The notes: a model not told the origin generated them from the letters alone. 64,000 bases of DNA from Bombella pluederhausensis (GCF_026385525.1 NZ_JANIDY010000001.1:62001-126000); one strand, 5' to 3'. Positions 14,948 through 24,508 are shown, counted from the stretch's first letter. Numbers and translations are program-made.

Positions 14948-16057
14948 TTGAAGGAAAAAGTCCATACACAACCGGGACATGAGACCATCCGGCGTATCCT
15001 TCATGTGGATATGGATGCGTTCTATGCATCCATCGAGCAGCGGGACAATCCTGCCCTGAAAGGACGGCCCGTGGCTGTGGGGCGGGGCAGTGGCCGGGGT
15101 GTCGTGGCGGCTGCCAGCTACGAGGCCCGTAAGTTTGGTGTGCGGTCGGCTCTGCCATCCCACATGGCGCTGGAACGCTGCCCGGAATTGATCTTCGTGC
15201 CACCTCGTTTTGATGTCTATCGAGCTGTTTCGGCGCAGATTCACGCCATTTTTCGGCATTATACATCTGTCATTCAACCTCTAGCACTGGATGAAGCCTA
15301 TCTGGATGTGACGGAGCAGTGGCATTCCTACGGGTCTGCAACGGCCCTTGCCGAATCCATCCGGCGGGATATCCAGCAACAGACTGGCCTGACGGCTTCG
15401 GCTGGTGTGTCTTATAATCGGTTTCTGGCCAAGCTGGCCTCCGGGCAGCGGAAACCGGATGGGCTTTTCGTCATCCCACCACGACAGGGGGAAGGCTTCG
15501 TGGCGGAGCTGCCCGTGGAGAAGTTCCATGGTGTGGGGCCTGCCACGACAAGGCGGATGCATGGTCTGGGAATTTACACGGGGGCTGACCTGAAAACCTG
15601 GACAGTCCAGGAGTTGAAGCGACATTTTGGCAGTTCAGCGCAATTCTATCATGATATTGCAAGAGGAATCGATCACCGTCCTGTAGAGGCGAATCGGCCT
15701 AGAAAATCATTGGGAACAGAAACGACCTTCGCCCATGACGTTGCCGACTGGGACAGGTTGGCCGCTGTGTTGCAGGAGATTGTCCGTAAACTGGCCGCAG
15801 GCTGCGTGCAGAAGCGTATCGCCGGGAAGACGGTGACGCTTAAGCTCCGTTATGCTGGATTTCAGACCGTGACACGGGCCCGTTCTGCGCCCTTTCCAAC
15901 AGTGGAAGAAGCTGTGCTGCAACGGATGGCGCATGATCTGCTGCACAGTTTTTTCCCGCTGGAGCGCCCTGTCAGACTTCTGGGCCTGACCATTTCATCA
16001 CTGGTTCCTTATGACGAAAGCGCTTTACCTGTGCAGATGGGTTTATTCGAGCAGTAG
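14948..16057 (+). CDS. dinB: DNA polymerase IV (Y family)
   Basis: From a TTG at 14948 the product is 369 aa. Palm motifs are present: 'HVDMDAFYASIEQRDNPALK' with the first metal-binding Asp, 'SYEARKFGVRSALPS', and 'LDEAYLDVT' with the catalytic Asp-Glu. A helix-hairpin-helix ('GVGPATTRRMHGLGIYTGAD') and little finger follow. It ends in QMGLF, a canonical beta-clamp binding peptide. The enzyme does lesion bypass. A frame continues upstream into the repressor gene, but the family normally begins right before HVDMDAF. AAGG lies about 12 nt before the TTG. Co-orientation with the S24 repressor suggests a damage-inducible pair. Confidence 0.88.
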   Translation: MKEKVHTQPGHETIRRILHVDMDAFYASIEQRDNPALKGRPVAVGRGSGRGVVAAASYEARKFGVRSALPSHMALERCPELIFVPPRFDVYRAVSAQIHAIFRHYTSVIQPLALDEAYLDVTEQWHSYGSATALAESIRRDIQQQTGLTASAGVSYNRFLAKLASGQRKPDGLFVIPPRQGEGFVAELPVEKFHGVGPATTRRMHGLGIYTGADLKTWTVQELKRHFGSSAQFYHDIARGIDHRPVEANRPRKSLGTETTFAHDVADWDRLAAVLQEIVRKLAAGCVQKRIAGKTVTLKLRYAGFQTVTRARSAPFPTVEEAVLQRMAHDLLHSFFPLERPVRLLGLTISSLVPYDESALPVQMGLFEQ

Positions 16058-16172
16058 CTAGGATGTTATCGAGGTATTGAGTCGATATGCTTGTCTGCAT
16101 TCTGTAAAAGAGAGATGATGATGACGGTCACTTTGACCATGGAGCGATATTTTCCCTGATATGGAGGGGGTT

Positions 16173-17009
16173 ATGAGCGGTTTTCCCAAAAATGCGGCTG
16201 ATCGTGTGCAGCTGAATGATGGCCAGACCATGCCATGGATTGGGCTGGGCGTGTGGGAAACACCGCCCGATGAGACAGCGCAGGTTGTCAGAACGGCCAT
16301 TGAGCTTGGCTACAAGGCTGTTGATACGGCCCGGCTTTATCGCAATGAAGCAGGTGTTGGAGAGGGATTGCGGGATCATCCCGATATGTTCGTCACCACA
16401 AAGGTTTGGAATGATGAGCAGGGGTACGATGCCACTTTGAAGGCCTTTGATGAAAGTGCCCGTCTGTTACAGCGTGACGTTGTGGACCTTTATCTGATTC
16501 ATTGGGCTATGCCCCAGCAGGGCCTGTATGTGGAAACATGGAAGGCCCTGATTGAGCTGAAAAAGCAGGGGCGTGTCCGCTCCATCGGTGTTTCCAACTT
16601 CGAGAAGGATCACCTGAAGAAGATCATTGATGAGACGGGGGTTGTCCCAGCAGTCAACCAGATCGAGATTCATCCGTTCTTTCAGCAGGAGGAGCTACGG
16701 GCATTCCATAAGAGTGTCGGTATCCAGACAGAAGCATGGCGGCCTCTGGGTAAAGGGACTGTTCTGAAGAATGAGCTGATTGCCGACATTGCCAGGCGGC
16801 ACGGTAAAAGCCCGGCTCAGGTGATTCTGCGCTGGCATTTACAGAATGAAGTGGTGGTGATTCCCAAATCCGTGCATCGGGAGCGTATGGCCGAGAATCT
16901 GGACTTGTTCGATTTTGTGCTGCCAGAGAAGGAAATGGCCGAGATTGCAACCCTTCATCGTAAAGATGGTCGTATGGGTGCGAATCCAGCGAATCCTGTC
17001 TTCGACTGA
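16173..17009 (+). CDS. Aldo/keto reductase (AKR5-like, 2,5-diketo-D-gluconate reductase type)
   Basis: This 278-aa NADPH-dependent oxidoreductase has the full tetrad: Asp and Tyr in 'AVDTARLYRNEAGVGEGL', Lys in 'FVTTKVWN' and His in 'LIHWAMP'. 'GVSNF', 'NQIEIHPFFQQ' and the cofactor loop 'VVIPKSVHRERMAENLDLFD' are all present. I chose the ATG at 16173 because GGAGG stands 5 nt before it; the ATG at 16161 lies on that site. It reduces keto-sugars or small aldehydes; in acetic acid bacteria such enzymes act on keto-gluconates, but substrate cannot be read here. A strong terminator follows. Confidence 0.88.
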   Translation: MSGFPKNAADRVQLNDGQTMPWIGLGVWETPPDETAQVVRTAIELGYKAVDTARLYRNEAGVGEGLRDHPDMFVTTKVWNDEQGYDATLKAFDESARLLQRDVVDLYLIHWAMPQQGLYVETWKALIELKKQGRVRSIGVSNFEKDHLKKIIDETGVVPAVNQIEIHPFFQQEELRAFHKSVGIQTEAWRPLGKGTVLKNELIADIARRHGKSPAQVILRWHLQNEVVVIPKSVHRERMAENLDLFDFVLPEKEMAEIATLHRKDGRMGANPANPVFD

Positions 17010-17010
17010 C

Positions 17011-17045
17011 AAAAAAGGCTGTATCCCGAATATAGGGATACAGCC
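17011..17045 (-). terminator. Terminator shared by akr (+) and parE (-)
   Basis: GGCTGTATCCC and GGGATACAGCC form a perfect 11-bp stem with a 7-nt loop. On the minus strand it is followed by six T residues, so it is a strong parE terminator. On the plus strand only TTCCC follows, giving weaker termination. Confidence 0.85.
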
Positions 17046-17069
17046 TTCCCGGTTCATACTTGGGCGTTG

Positions 17070-19058
17070 TCAGATATCAAGCAGCTCGACAGAGCGAGCC
17101 TGTTCCTGAATGAACTGGAAGCGCAGCTCCGGCTTGCGGCCCATGAGGCTTTCAATCCGTTTCCGTGTCAGCAGGTTTTCTTCGGCAGGTACGGTCACAC
17201 GCAGGAGCGTCCGGCGAGCGGGGGACATGGTGGTTTCCTTGAGGTCGGAAACAGGCATTTCTCCCAGCCCTTTAAAGCGTGAAATCTCGACCTTGGCATT
17301 GGGCTTGAAGTCCGTCTTCAGGCGGCGGTCACGGTTGAGATCATCCATGGCATAGACGGTCTTGCTGCCATGTGTGAGGCGGTAGAGCGGTGGTTGAGCC
17401 AGATAGAGGTGGCCCTGCCGCACGAGGTCCGGCATCTCCCGGAAGAAGAAGGTCATCAGCAGGGAAGCAATATGAGCACCATCTACGTCAGCATCTGTCA
17501 TGATGATGACCCGCCCATAGCGTAACTTGCTCAGGTCCAGCGTCTTGCCGAATCCGCAGCCCAGAGCTTCGATCAGGTCTCGCAGCTCGGTATTGGCCCG
17601 CAGCTTTTCCTGTGTGGCAGAGGCCACATTGAGAATCTTGCCACGCAGGGGAAGAACGGCCTGCGTTTCCCTGTCACGAGCCTGACGGGCAGAGCCACCA
17701 GCTGATTCGCCTTCCACAAGAAACAGTTCTGTTTCATGGGCATTGCTGCGGGAACAATCCGTCAGCTTGCCGGGCAGACGCAGGCGGCGGGTGGCCGTCT
17801 TGCGGGTTGTTTCACGGGCTTCACGGCGGCGGAGGCGTTCTTCTGCCCGCTCGACAATATAGCCGACAAGGCTGTCAGCCTGTTGAGGGTTGCCGCCCAG
17901 CCAGTGGTCGATACGGTCTCGCAGGGCACCTTCTACGAGGCGGCTGGCTTCTTGCGTGGTCAGCCTGTCTTTTGTCTGTCCCTGAAACTGGGGATTGCGA
18001 ATGAAGACGGACAGGCGGGCATTGATGGTGCCGAGTACGTCTTCTGCCGTGATGGCATTGGCACGGCGAATCTTGCGCTGCTCACCCCAGTTACGGAAAC
18101 CCTTTACGAGTGCTGCACGAAGGCCATTTTCATGCGTACCACCCTGCGGCGTGGGAATGGTGTTACAGTAAGAGATGAGAGAGCTGTTGCCCTGATCCAG
18201 AAAGGCAACGGCCCATTCCACCCGGCCACCGGGCTGACCATCTGCGGCAAGGGGGAGTTCTGCATCGCCAGCCCAGAGGGGGGTGAGCAGAGCCGGTGAG
18301 GGACCAAGATCAGCCGTCAGGGCGTCTTCCAGCCCGTTAGGATAGGCAATGACCGTCTCGGCAGGGGGAGCATTCTCGCCCTTCAGCAGTTCCGGTGCAC
18401 ATGACCATGCAATGCTGACACCTCGGAATAGAGCCGCTTTGACCTGACACTGACGATAGAGACGGGCCGGTGAGAAATGCAGGCTGCTGCCGAAGATGTC
18501 ACTGTCCGGCGTGAAGCGTACCATCGTGCCCCGTTTGATGGCCGGTTTTGTACTTTCCAGAGTGCTGGTTGGCAGCCCACGGGAGAAGGTCTGCCGCCAG
18601 CCTTTGCGACCACGATAGACCTCGACCTCCAGCCGTGAGGCCAGCGCATTCACTACAGAGCTACCCACACCATGCAGACCGCCAGAGGTAGCGTAGGATT
18701 TCCCGGAAAACTTTCCCCCTGCGTGAAGGGTCGTGAAGATGACCTCAAGAGCTGATTTTTCAGGAAAACGGGGATGAGGATCAGTTGGAATACCACGCCC
18801 GTTATCACGCACCATGAGGGTGTGGGCATCTTCCAGATGGACTTCAATGGTCGTGGCGTGACCTGCCACGGCTTCATCCATGGCGTTGTCGATGATCTCG
18901 GAGGCAAGATGATGGTATGCCGTGTCGTCCGTGCCGCCAATATACATGCCGGGACGGCGGCGGACAGGCTCCAGCCCTTCAAGAACCTCAATAGCCCCGG
19001 CATCATAATTCTCAGCTGGCTGGGAACGGGAGGAATCCTGCTCGAACATGTCGGCCAT
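17070..19058 (-). CDS. parE: DNA topoisomerase IV subunit B
   Basis: The 662-aa type II topoisomerase subunit has the GHKL ATPase ('LEGLEPVRRRPGMYIGGTDD', 'EIIDNAMDEAVAG', 'VRDNGRGIP', 'GGLHGVGSSVVNALA'), the transducer Lys in 'QTKDRL', and the TOPRIM domain ('LFLVEGESAGGSARQARDRE', 'LPLRGKILNV', 'IIMTDADVDGAHI'). The C-terminal 'SRFKGLGEMPVSDLKETTM' completes it. Its length and lack of the long GyrB insert mark it as ParE. With ParC, encoded elsewhere, it decatenates chromosomes. A 19-residue polar N-terminal extension precedes the domain. Confidence 0.95.
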   Translation of the reverse strand: MADMFEQDSSRSQPAENYDAGAIEVLEGLEPVRRRPGMYIGGTDDTAYHHLASEIIDNAMDEAVAGHATTIEVHLEDAHTLMVRDNGRGIPTDPHPRFPEKSALEVIFTTLHAGGKFSGKSYATSGGLHGVGSSVVNALASRLEVEVYRGRKGWRQTFSRGLPTSTLESTKPAIKRGTMVRFTPDSDIFGSSLHFSPARLYRQCQVKAALFRGVSIAWSCAPELLKGENAPPAETVIAYPNGLEDALTADLGPSPALLTPLWAGDAELPLAADGQPGGRVEWAVAFLDQGNSSLISYCNTIPTPQGGTHENGLRAALVKGFRNWGEQRKIRRANAITAEDVLGTINARLSVFIRNPQFQGQTKDRLTTQEASRLVEGALRDRIDHWLGGNPQQADSLVGYIVERAEERLRRREARETTRKTATRRLRLPGKLTDCSRSNAHETELFLVEGESAGGSARQARDRETQAVLPLRGKILNVASATQEKLRANTELRDLIEALGCGFGKTLDLSKLRYGRVIIMTDADVDGAHIASLLMTFFFREMPDLVRQGHLYLAQPPLYRLTHGSKTVYAMDDLNRDRRLKTDFKPNAKVEISRFKGLGEMPVSDLKETTMSPARRTLLRVTVPAEENLLTRKRIESLMGRKPELRFQFIQEQARSVELLDI

Positions 19059-19105
19059 TCTGTAATCCTGTCTGTCGGGGCGTGAAGGGGAGAGGAGAAA
19101 AGGCC

Positions 19106-19639
19106 TCAGCCCCGGCGTTTGCGGTGCGCAGCACGGTGCGGAGGGAGTGGAGCAGAGCAGCTTTCGTAAGAAGACGGCTGAACGATGTCTTTGGCCTCTG
19201 CATAATGGGCAAGATCGCTCTTGGAATCATCCAGTGCTTCAATCTCGTCATACATGGGGACACGCTGGGCGCAGAAAGCCGTACCGGATTTCAGCCCGCC
19301 AAGTGACTGCACATCAGCCAGCTGGGTGATGTAATCGTCATGCTTCTTCTGAGCCTGATGGCCGAATGTTCGGTGAAAGTAGGAGTCCAGCTGCTTCTCG
19401 GAGGCTGTGAGAATGGGACGGAACCTGTTGATGAACTGGTTGTAGCGGTCCTGTGTCTGGCAGGAGAGGGCCGTAACCATGAGTTCCGATTTCAGCCCGG
19501 CAAGATTGAAGGCTGAATGGTCTTCCTCTGAGGAATGACACGCAGCCGCCATAGAGGCAGGGGCGAAGGCAAAGAAGGCCGCAGTGGCAAGTGCCAGTCC
19601 AGTTCTGGAAAAGGACAGGCTGCGAAACAGAAGAGACAT
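19106..19639 (-). CDS. Secreted protein of unknown function
   Basis: The 177-aa product has a clear signal peptide (basic MSLLFRSLSFSRTG, hydrophobic LALATAAFFAFAP, cleavage near ASMAAA). The mature part is helical and polar and has four or five cysteines ('ACHSSEED', 'ALSCQTQDRYNQFINRFRP', 'TAFCAQRVP', 'SSYESCSAP'), consistent with disulphides in the periplasm. The end is basic. It lies 47 nt upstream of parE on the same strand. No domain is recognised. Confidence 0.7.
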   Translation of the reverse strand: MSLLFRSLSFSRTGLALATAAFFAFAPASMAAACHSSEEDHSAFNLAGLKSELMVTALSCQTQDRYNQFINRFRPILTASEKQLDSYFHRTFGHQAQKKHDDYITQLADVQSLGGLKSGTAFCAQRVPMYDEIEALDDSKSDLAHYAEAKDIVQPSSYESCSAPLPPHRAAHRKRRG

Positions 19640-19902
19640 GTGAAAACTCCCGCTGACAGGTTTTCTGCCTATATCATGGCCGTTGGGGAAAGTCTGCCCT
19701 GAGAGGGCAATTCTTTGGAGGGGTATGGCCGCCCAATAATGAAAGAAGTGTTAAGTATGGGTGGGCTGATAAAGAAATGTGGAAGACTGCATTCTCATCG
19801 CTGCGTGGACAGCGTATCGTGCGCACGTGAGATAGGCGGAGCAGAGCAGAGGCTCTGACTGCGTCTTTATATCTGGTTCTTTAGTTTTCTCTGGAGTTGA
19901 CT

Positions 19903-20511
19903 GTGCAGCAGAGCAGTTTTCTAGTACGGGCTGGGGTTGTAAGTGCGACTCTTCTGGCTCTTGGCGGGTGTGTCGGACAGCAGGCGAGAGGGCCTGCCGC
20001 AAATATTCCGCCTAATCCTTTCGCCAATGAGAAGCGGGCAGCGCATTGTGATGTTTCCTCCTTGCAGACAGATGCTGCCGGGCGGATGAGCATAGAAATG
20101 ACAGTCATGGCGGGTGATGGTGGGGTTTGCCCGTTCTCTGTCAGCAAGGGCGGCGGGGGCAGCTATGTGTCCTTCGGTGTCGTACCTCCGCCTGAGCATG
20201 GCCGGGCGTTCCTCTATAACTACGACAACCGTACTTATGTGGAATACACCCCTGCCGCAGAATATAAGGGTGAAGATTCCTTTTCTGTGGAGCTGATCCC
20301 GGCACATGCACAGCCACGCCGTCAGCTGCATGTACAGGTGCGTGTGGAACAGCCTGCCAGTGCTGTGGCAGCTTCGCCTGTGGCAGAGAAGAAATCATCT
20401 GTAGCAGAAGCAGCAGAGCAGAAAGGCAAAAAGCCTGTTCATACTGTTCACCATGCAGCAACCCATGCGGGTCATGCTGCCAGCAAACATACAGGCACAG
20501 CAGCCAAGTAA
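19903..20511 (+). CDS. Lipoprotein with Ig-like region
   Basis: I place the start at the GTG at 19903, 6 nt after GGAG; a TTG at 19897 lies too close to that site. The 202-aa product has a lipobox LGGC with the modified Cys at about residue 23. The mature part contains 'GGVCPFSVSKGGGGSYVSFG', 'PPPEHGRAFLYNYDNRTYVE' and 'YTPAAEYKGEDSFSVELIPA', the pattern of short cadherin/Big-type beta domains ('Y-x-P-x-x-x-Y-x-G-x-D-S-F-x-V'). A low-complexity Ala/Lys/His tail ends the protein and might contact peptidoglycan. Role unknown. Confidence 0.7.
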   Translation: MQQSSFLVRAGVVSATLLALGGCVGQQARGPAANIPPNPFANEKRAAHCDVSSLQTDAAGRMSIEMTVMAGDGGVCPFSVSKGGGGSYVSFGVVPPPEHGRAFLYNYDNRTYVEYTPAAEYKGEDSFSVELIPAHAQPRRQLHVQVRVEQPASAVAASPVAEKKSSVAEAAEQKGKKPVHTVHHAATHAGHAASKHTGTAAK

Positions 20512-20586
20512 GACGGGTCCAGCAGGGTTAGCCATTCATGAAGGATGGTAACCCTGCATCATCTCTGTTTCAGGGTGCTGGATAGA

Positions 20587-20620
20587 AAAGAGGCCGGACA
20601 AGAAAATGTCCGGCCTCTTT
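20587..20620. terminator. Bidirectional terminator between lipoprotein and ompA-like genes
   Basis: AAAGAGGCCGGACA and TGTCCGGCCTCTTT make a perfect 14-bp stem with an AGAAAA loop, with A and T runs on both outer ends. It serves the convergent genes ending at 20511 and 20643. A second hairpin (GCAGGGTTA/TAACCCTGC, near 20530-20566) lies before it on the plus side. Confidence 0.85.
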
Positions 20621-20642
20621 CTGTTAGAATGCGGTGCCCAGA

Positions 20643-21788
20643 TTACTGGAAGTCGATTTCCACACGGCGATTCTGAGGTTCAGCAGTGCCGGGGCGTGTG
20701 GAGACGAGCGGCTGCGTATCCCCAAAGCCATGAACATCAATCACACCAGCCGGAACACCATCACGGATCAGCTCAGCCTTGATGTTCTGTGCACGGCGCA
20801 AGGACAAGGCCATGTTATAGGCCTGCGCTTTCTTGCTACCCGGATGAACAGCTGAGGAATCCGCATGGCCATTGACCTGAATGCGGGTGAACTGGGCGGA
20901 TGTGGAATTACGGGCAGCCGTTTCCACGATAGCCCGTGCCCGGTCGGAAAGACCATCACGATCCCAGTCGAAGAAGACAAGATAGGTACGGACAGGTGCT
21001 GGAGCCGGAGCGGAGAGGGTCTGTGTCGGTGCCGGTGGCGGTGGAGCAGGGTTGAACTCGTACCGCAGCCCCAGCATCAGGGAATGGTTGAAGTCGGTCC
21101 GGCTGCCACGCTTCCCACTGACAGGGCCGCTATCAGGGTTGGCGATGTTATAAGTAGCTGTCGTGAAGTGCCTGTGGCGCCCCGTGATGGTATAAAAACG
21201 GTATTCCATCGTGGTGGAAAGGCCTACGACCCAAGGCACAGGCAGGGAAAGACCAAAAATACCCTGATAAGCAAACCCGCCAGCACTGTCGCGGGTGCGC
21301 TGCCTATAGCCCTTGTCTACGCCTGTCCCCCGGATAGCCGTGTTGGTAAACTGGCTGCCATAGCCAATACCGGCACCGAAATAGGGGTAAATCCAGTTCT
21401 GCCCGATATCCATGTCGAACAGGGCATTCGCCATGCCACCATATTTCTGCTGATGGCCATGTGCTGAGCTGCCGAAACCGGGGGAGTGGAAGCGGGACAG
21501 ACGGTTATTGCGGTAATTACCCTCAAGCTCCACACGGAAGCCATTGCCCAGCCCCCAACCAACGCTTCCCAGGCCGGTGATGCCTGTTGCAAAATCATCC
21601 CGCCCACGGGGGAACAGCTTGGTATGCGGGTTGACCGTCTGAGACTGGTTGAAGCTCGCTCCAGCGGCGCCAGCAACATAAAGGCCGCGGACGGGCTGTG
21701 CTTTTGCCGCACCAAACGTCATGACTGACAGGCAGGCGGCACAGGCGCTGCGGGCCAGCAGTGATGCAATGGAGGTGCGTGCGATCAT
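20643..21788 (-). CDS. OmpA-family outer membrane protein
   Basis: The 381-aa protein has a signal peptide cleaved near AAKAQ, then an eight-stranded barrel region (about 30-245) with alternating aromatic strands such as 'FRVELEGNYRNNRL', 'YPYFGAGIGYGS' and 'SLMLGLRYEFNPAP'. A Pro-rich hinge is followed by an OmpA-like peptidoglycan-binding domain: 'YLVFFDWDRDGLSDRARAIV', 'RIQVNGHADSSAV', 'LSLRRAQNIKAEL', 'GFGDTQPLV' and 'EPQNRRVEIDF'. The Asp and Arg that bind diaminopimelate are present. It anchors the outer membrane to the wall. The 200-nt upstream interval probably contains its promoter. Confidence 0.9.
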   Translation of the reverse strand: MIARTSIASLLARSACAACLSVMTFGAAKAQPVRGLYVAGAAGASFNQSQTVNPHTKLFPRGRDDFATGITGLGSVGWGLGNGFRVELEGNYRNNRLSRFHSPGFGSSAHGHQQKYGGMANALFDMDIGQNWIYPYFGAGIGYGSQFTNTAIRGTGVDKGYRQRTRDSAGGFAYQGIFGLSLPVPWVVGLSTTMEYRFYTITGRHRHFTTATYNIANPDSGPVSGKRGSRTDFNHSLMLGLRYEFNPAPPPPAPTQTLSAPAPAPVRTYLVFFDWDRDGLSDRARAIVETAARNSTSAQFTRIQVNGHADSSAVHPGSKKAQAYNMALSLRRAQNIKAELIRDGVPAGVIDVHGFGDTQPLVSTRPGTAEPQNRRVEIDFQ

Positions 21789-21985
21789 TTAATTACTCTC
21801 CAACCAGACGGGTGGCTACTCTTTTCACTGAAAGCGCCGGTAAACGCAATGGATTTACCGGAAATACCTGCATCTGTTTTGATTGGACAAGGTGAGATGT
21901 GTCCTATCGGTTACAGGTTTGTGAATCCTTATGAGAGAAACAGCCCGTTCCGGTCTTGTTGATGAGGGGGCTTTGTCCGGGCAGG

Positions 21986-22339
21986 TTAGTCCAGATGACT
22001 GAAGCGGCGTGTACCGAGTTCGGTCTCCAGCGGTGCCGTACTGTCGGGGACATCAATTTCGATGATCCAGAGGTCAGGATCGTAACGTTTCTGGCGCTCC
22101 ATGTAGTCGGTAGCGTGCATGGCGGCACTTGCCGTCTCGGTATCTTCAAAGGACTGTCGGTGCCATGTGTCGCCTTGTTCTCGTAGAATGGCGATTCGGT
22201 TTTGTCTGTCTGTCAGTATGATGAAAATGCTTCCGGCATCTTCATCTCCCTTCTGCGCCACGACAGCCATGAGGCCTTCCTGATTGAGGCGGCGGAGAGT
22301 GGCACGCACCCAGAATCCTGCTTTGAGACCGTACATCAT
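21986..22339 (-). CDS. DUF1491 family protein
   Basis: The 117-aa cytoplasmic protein matches the alphaproteobacterial DUF1491 layout: 'LKAGFWVRATLRRLNQEGLM', 'AVVAQKGDEDAGSIFIILTD', 'GDTWHRQSF' and 'RYDPDLWIIEIDVPD'. No function is established for the family. The start could be either of the two adjacent ATGs. It follows the S41 protease gene by 54 nt on the same strand and is the last gene of the gltX-topA cluster. Confidence 0.8.
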   Translation of the reverse strand: MMYGLKAGFWVRATLRRLNQEGLMAVVAQKGDEDAGSIFIILTDRQNRIAILREQGDTWHRQSFEDTETASAAMHATDYMERQKRYDPDLWIIEIDVPDSTAPLETELGTRRFSHLD

Positions 22340-22393
22340 GAAAAGACATTCTCCTTGAGATAAGTCCCGACTGTGGATGCCTGTCCGGAGCGT

Positions 22394-24481
22394 TCAGTGG
22401 GATGGATCGGGGGATGGGGCGTCTGCGGTTGCCGGTGGGGGCTGTTGGAGCAGTGCCGTATGATAAGCATGAGGTATGATGAAAAGCGCCAGAGCGGCGG
22501 ACATGTCGGAGGGGCTGGGAGGAGATGGCGGGCAGACATTGCGCAGGGCAAGACGTGCGCTTTCCGGGCTATCCTCGTGAATGAGGCGGGATTTCTGCAG
22601 CGTTGCGGTCATGAGAGACTGACCATCTCTCAGGGCTGTTAGCTGAGCACGGAGAGGGAATTGGCCACGGGGTGTCGTGCAGAGTTGCGGCACAACACCG
22701 AGTCCCTGTATGGCCCAACCTTGGGGGGCGGTGATATGGGCCCATGTCAGGGAGAGATGGCCGCCATTGGGCATGATGGCGGAAATCTGGACCATTCCTT
22801 TGCCAAAGCTGCTGCTGCCTGTCACGACAGCGCGCTGCTGGTCTGCCAGTGCTGCGGCGAGAACCTCTGCGGCGCTTCCTGTATCTTTGTCCACCAGTAG
22901 GGCAAGAGGAGTGTTGTTTGTGAGATCTCCTCCCTGAATGCTCCAAACATGGTTGGATTCAGGCGCTCGTCCCTCGGTCGTGGCAATGACGCCATGGTCC
23001 AGAAAGAGAGCCGCTGTCATGACGGCTTGCTGCAATATACCACCATGATTGCCACGAAGGTCTAGCACGAGCCCTGGTAGGGTGGCTGGTGGGGTTTTGG
23101 GGAGATGGGTGATGTCGGCGTCTGGTGGTGTGTCAGGCAGAAGGGTGGATAGATATTGACTGACTTCCTCCGCTGTATGTGTGGAGAAATGAGTGACCCT
23201 CAGGATGGGGTATGGACCAGCATGATCGGGGAAGACGCTTTCCTCTAGCATCTGTGACCGGATGAAAGGGCGGACAATATGGCGGCCATCCTGTGTACGG
23301 AATTCCAGCCGGACAGTGCTGCCTGCAGGGCCTGCGAGCATATCCTGTAATGTTTCGAGAGGAATGCGGCGGGTACTGTGGTCATCCAGGCTGATGAGGC
23401 TGTCACCCGGTGTGATCCCTGCATCCCAGAGCGGGCTGTTGAGATTCAGGGCCGCTACGAGGGGAAAACGGGCGTGAGTCCGTCTGAGTGTCAGCCCAAC
23501 GCTGATACCGGGTATCTGCACATTCTGTGCTGTGGGTGGAGGAGCTGTATCGGAATGGGAGGGGGGCGGAGGTGGGGGCTGATACCGGGAATAGGGGTCC
23601 AGCCGAGCCAGCATGCCATTGATGAAATGACTCAGGAGAGCATCATTGCTTATGATCTGAAAGCGGGGAACATCCTGATGAAGCAGGGCAATGAGGCGTG
23701 TGCTGAGGAGGCTCCATCCGGCAATGTCATCCTTGTCGGGGGCCCGCTCGGAGAGCAATGTCTGCCCCCCATAGAGGACGGTAAGATGAGCAGGGCTGAA
23801 CAGCGAATTCGGATGAAATGTAAAGGTAAAGCCCGTTTGAGGTGAGGCTGTGGCGTGTTTCTGGCCGAGGGGAGAGGCGGCTGTTTCAAGCAGGGCCTGC
23901 ATTCCCCACAGGCAGAGTTCCTGAGGTGTGTGGGGTGTTAGCAGACGGGGCATCATAAAGGTGAGTGCCGTGGAGAGGGTAAGCTCTGTCTGTTTGTCTT
24001 CTGTGGAGAGTGTAGAGACGGGGGGCAGAGGCGCTGCGGCCGGGTTGCTGTCCGGCTGAGGAGGCTGGTTATTCGTCTGTGCTGCTGGGATGTCTGAAAC
24101 TGTTCCAGGCTGTCCTGGTGTTACGGTGTGGCTCGTGCTTCCTGCTGTGGTGGAAGTGACCGGCGTTAGTGATGCGCCCTCATGCTTGCTGGCAAAACGG
24201 TGAAGGAACTTATGCCAGAAGGGAGGCGTCTGCATGGTCTGGGCAGCTGTGGACCCCGCCGCAATGATGCCGCATAGGGCGAGCGGGGTAAGAACTATAC
24301 AGACAGGGCGCAGATGACGGACTGGCATCATGAACGTGATGAACCGGGATGAGGAAGGGGAGGGGAAACGAAAAGGCCGGAACACTGTCATTTTGCTTTC
24401 TTTGCGGACAGGACCGGATGGGGCGGAACGTGCCTCTGTTGGGCTGAAGCATGGCCTCCGAAAAAGGCCACGCTTCCCCAT
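22394..24481 (-). CDS. S41 family C-terminal processing protease with PDZ domain
   Basis: The 695-aa protein carries a membrane/signal segment near residues 57-80 ('VCIVLTPLALCGIIAAGST'), a Pro/Thr/Gln linker, a PDZ domain ('DAGITPGDSLISLDDHSTRR') and the S41 core with 'LVLDLRGNHGGILQQAV', Ser536 in 'DTGSAAEVLA' and Lys561 in 'SSFGKGMVQ', the 25-residue Ser-Lys spacing of CtpA. It probably trims periplasmic or envelope proteins. The linkers before and after the PDZ are longer and more Pro-rich than in typical CtpA, as is the C-terminal tail. The ATG at 24391 (residue 31) is an alternative start that would better place the signal segment. Confidence 0.82.
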   Translation of the reverse strand: MGKRGLFRRPCFSPTEARSAPSGPVRKESKMTVFRPFRFPSPSSSRFITFMMPVRHLRPVCIVLTPLALCGIIAAGSTAAQTMQTPPFWHKFLHRFASKHEGASLTPVTSTTAGSTSHTVTPGQPGTVSDIPAAQTNNQPPQPDSNPAAAPLPPVSTLSTEDKQTELTLSTALTFMMPRLLTPHTPQELCLWGMQALLETAASPLGQKHATASPQTGFTFTFHPNSLFSPAHLTVLYGGQTLLSERAPDKDDIAGWSLLSTRLIALLHQDVPRFQIISNDALLSHFINGMLARLDPYSRYQPPPPPPSHSDTAPPPTAQNVQIPGISVGLTLRRTHARFPLVAALNLNSPLWDAGITPGDSLISLDDHSTRRIPLETLQDMLAGPAGSTVRLEFRTQDGRHIVRPFIRSQMLEESVFPDHAGPYPILRVTHFSTHTAEEVSQYLSTLLPDTPPDADITHLPKTPPATLPGLVLDLRGNHGGILQQAVMTAALFLDHGVIATTEGRAPESNHVWSIQGGDLTNNTPLALLVDKDTGSAAEVLAAALADQQRAVVTGSSSFGKGMVQISAIMPNGGHLSLTWAHITAPQGWAIQGLGVVPQLCTTPRGQFPLRAQLTALRDGQSLMTATLQKSRLIHEDSPESARLALRNVCPPSPPSPSDMSAALALFIIPHAYHTALLQQPPPATADAPSPDPSH

Positions 24482-24508
24482 TATGCCGTATTGATGAAAG
24501 AAGGGGAA

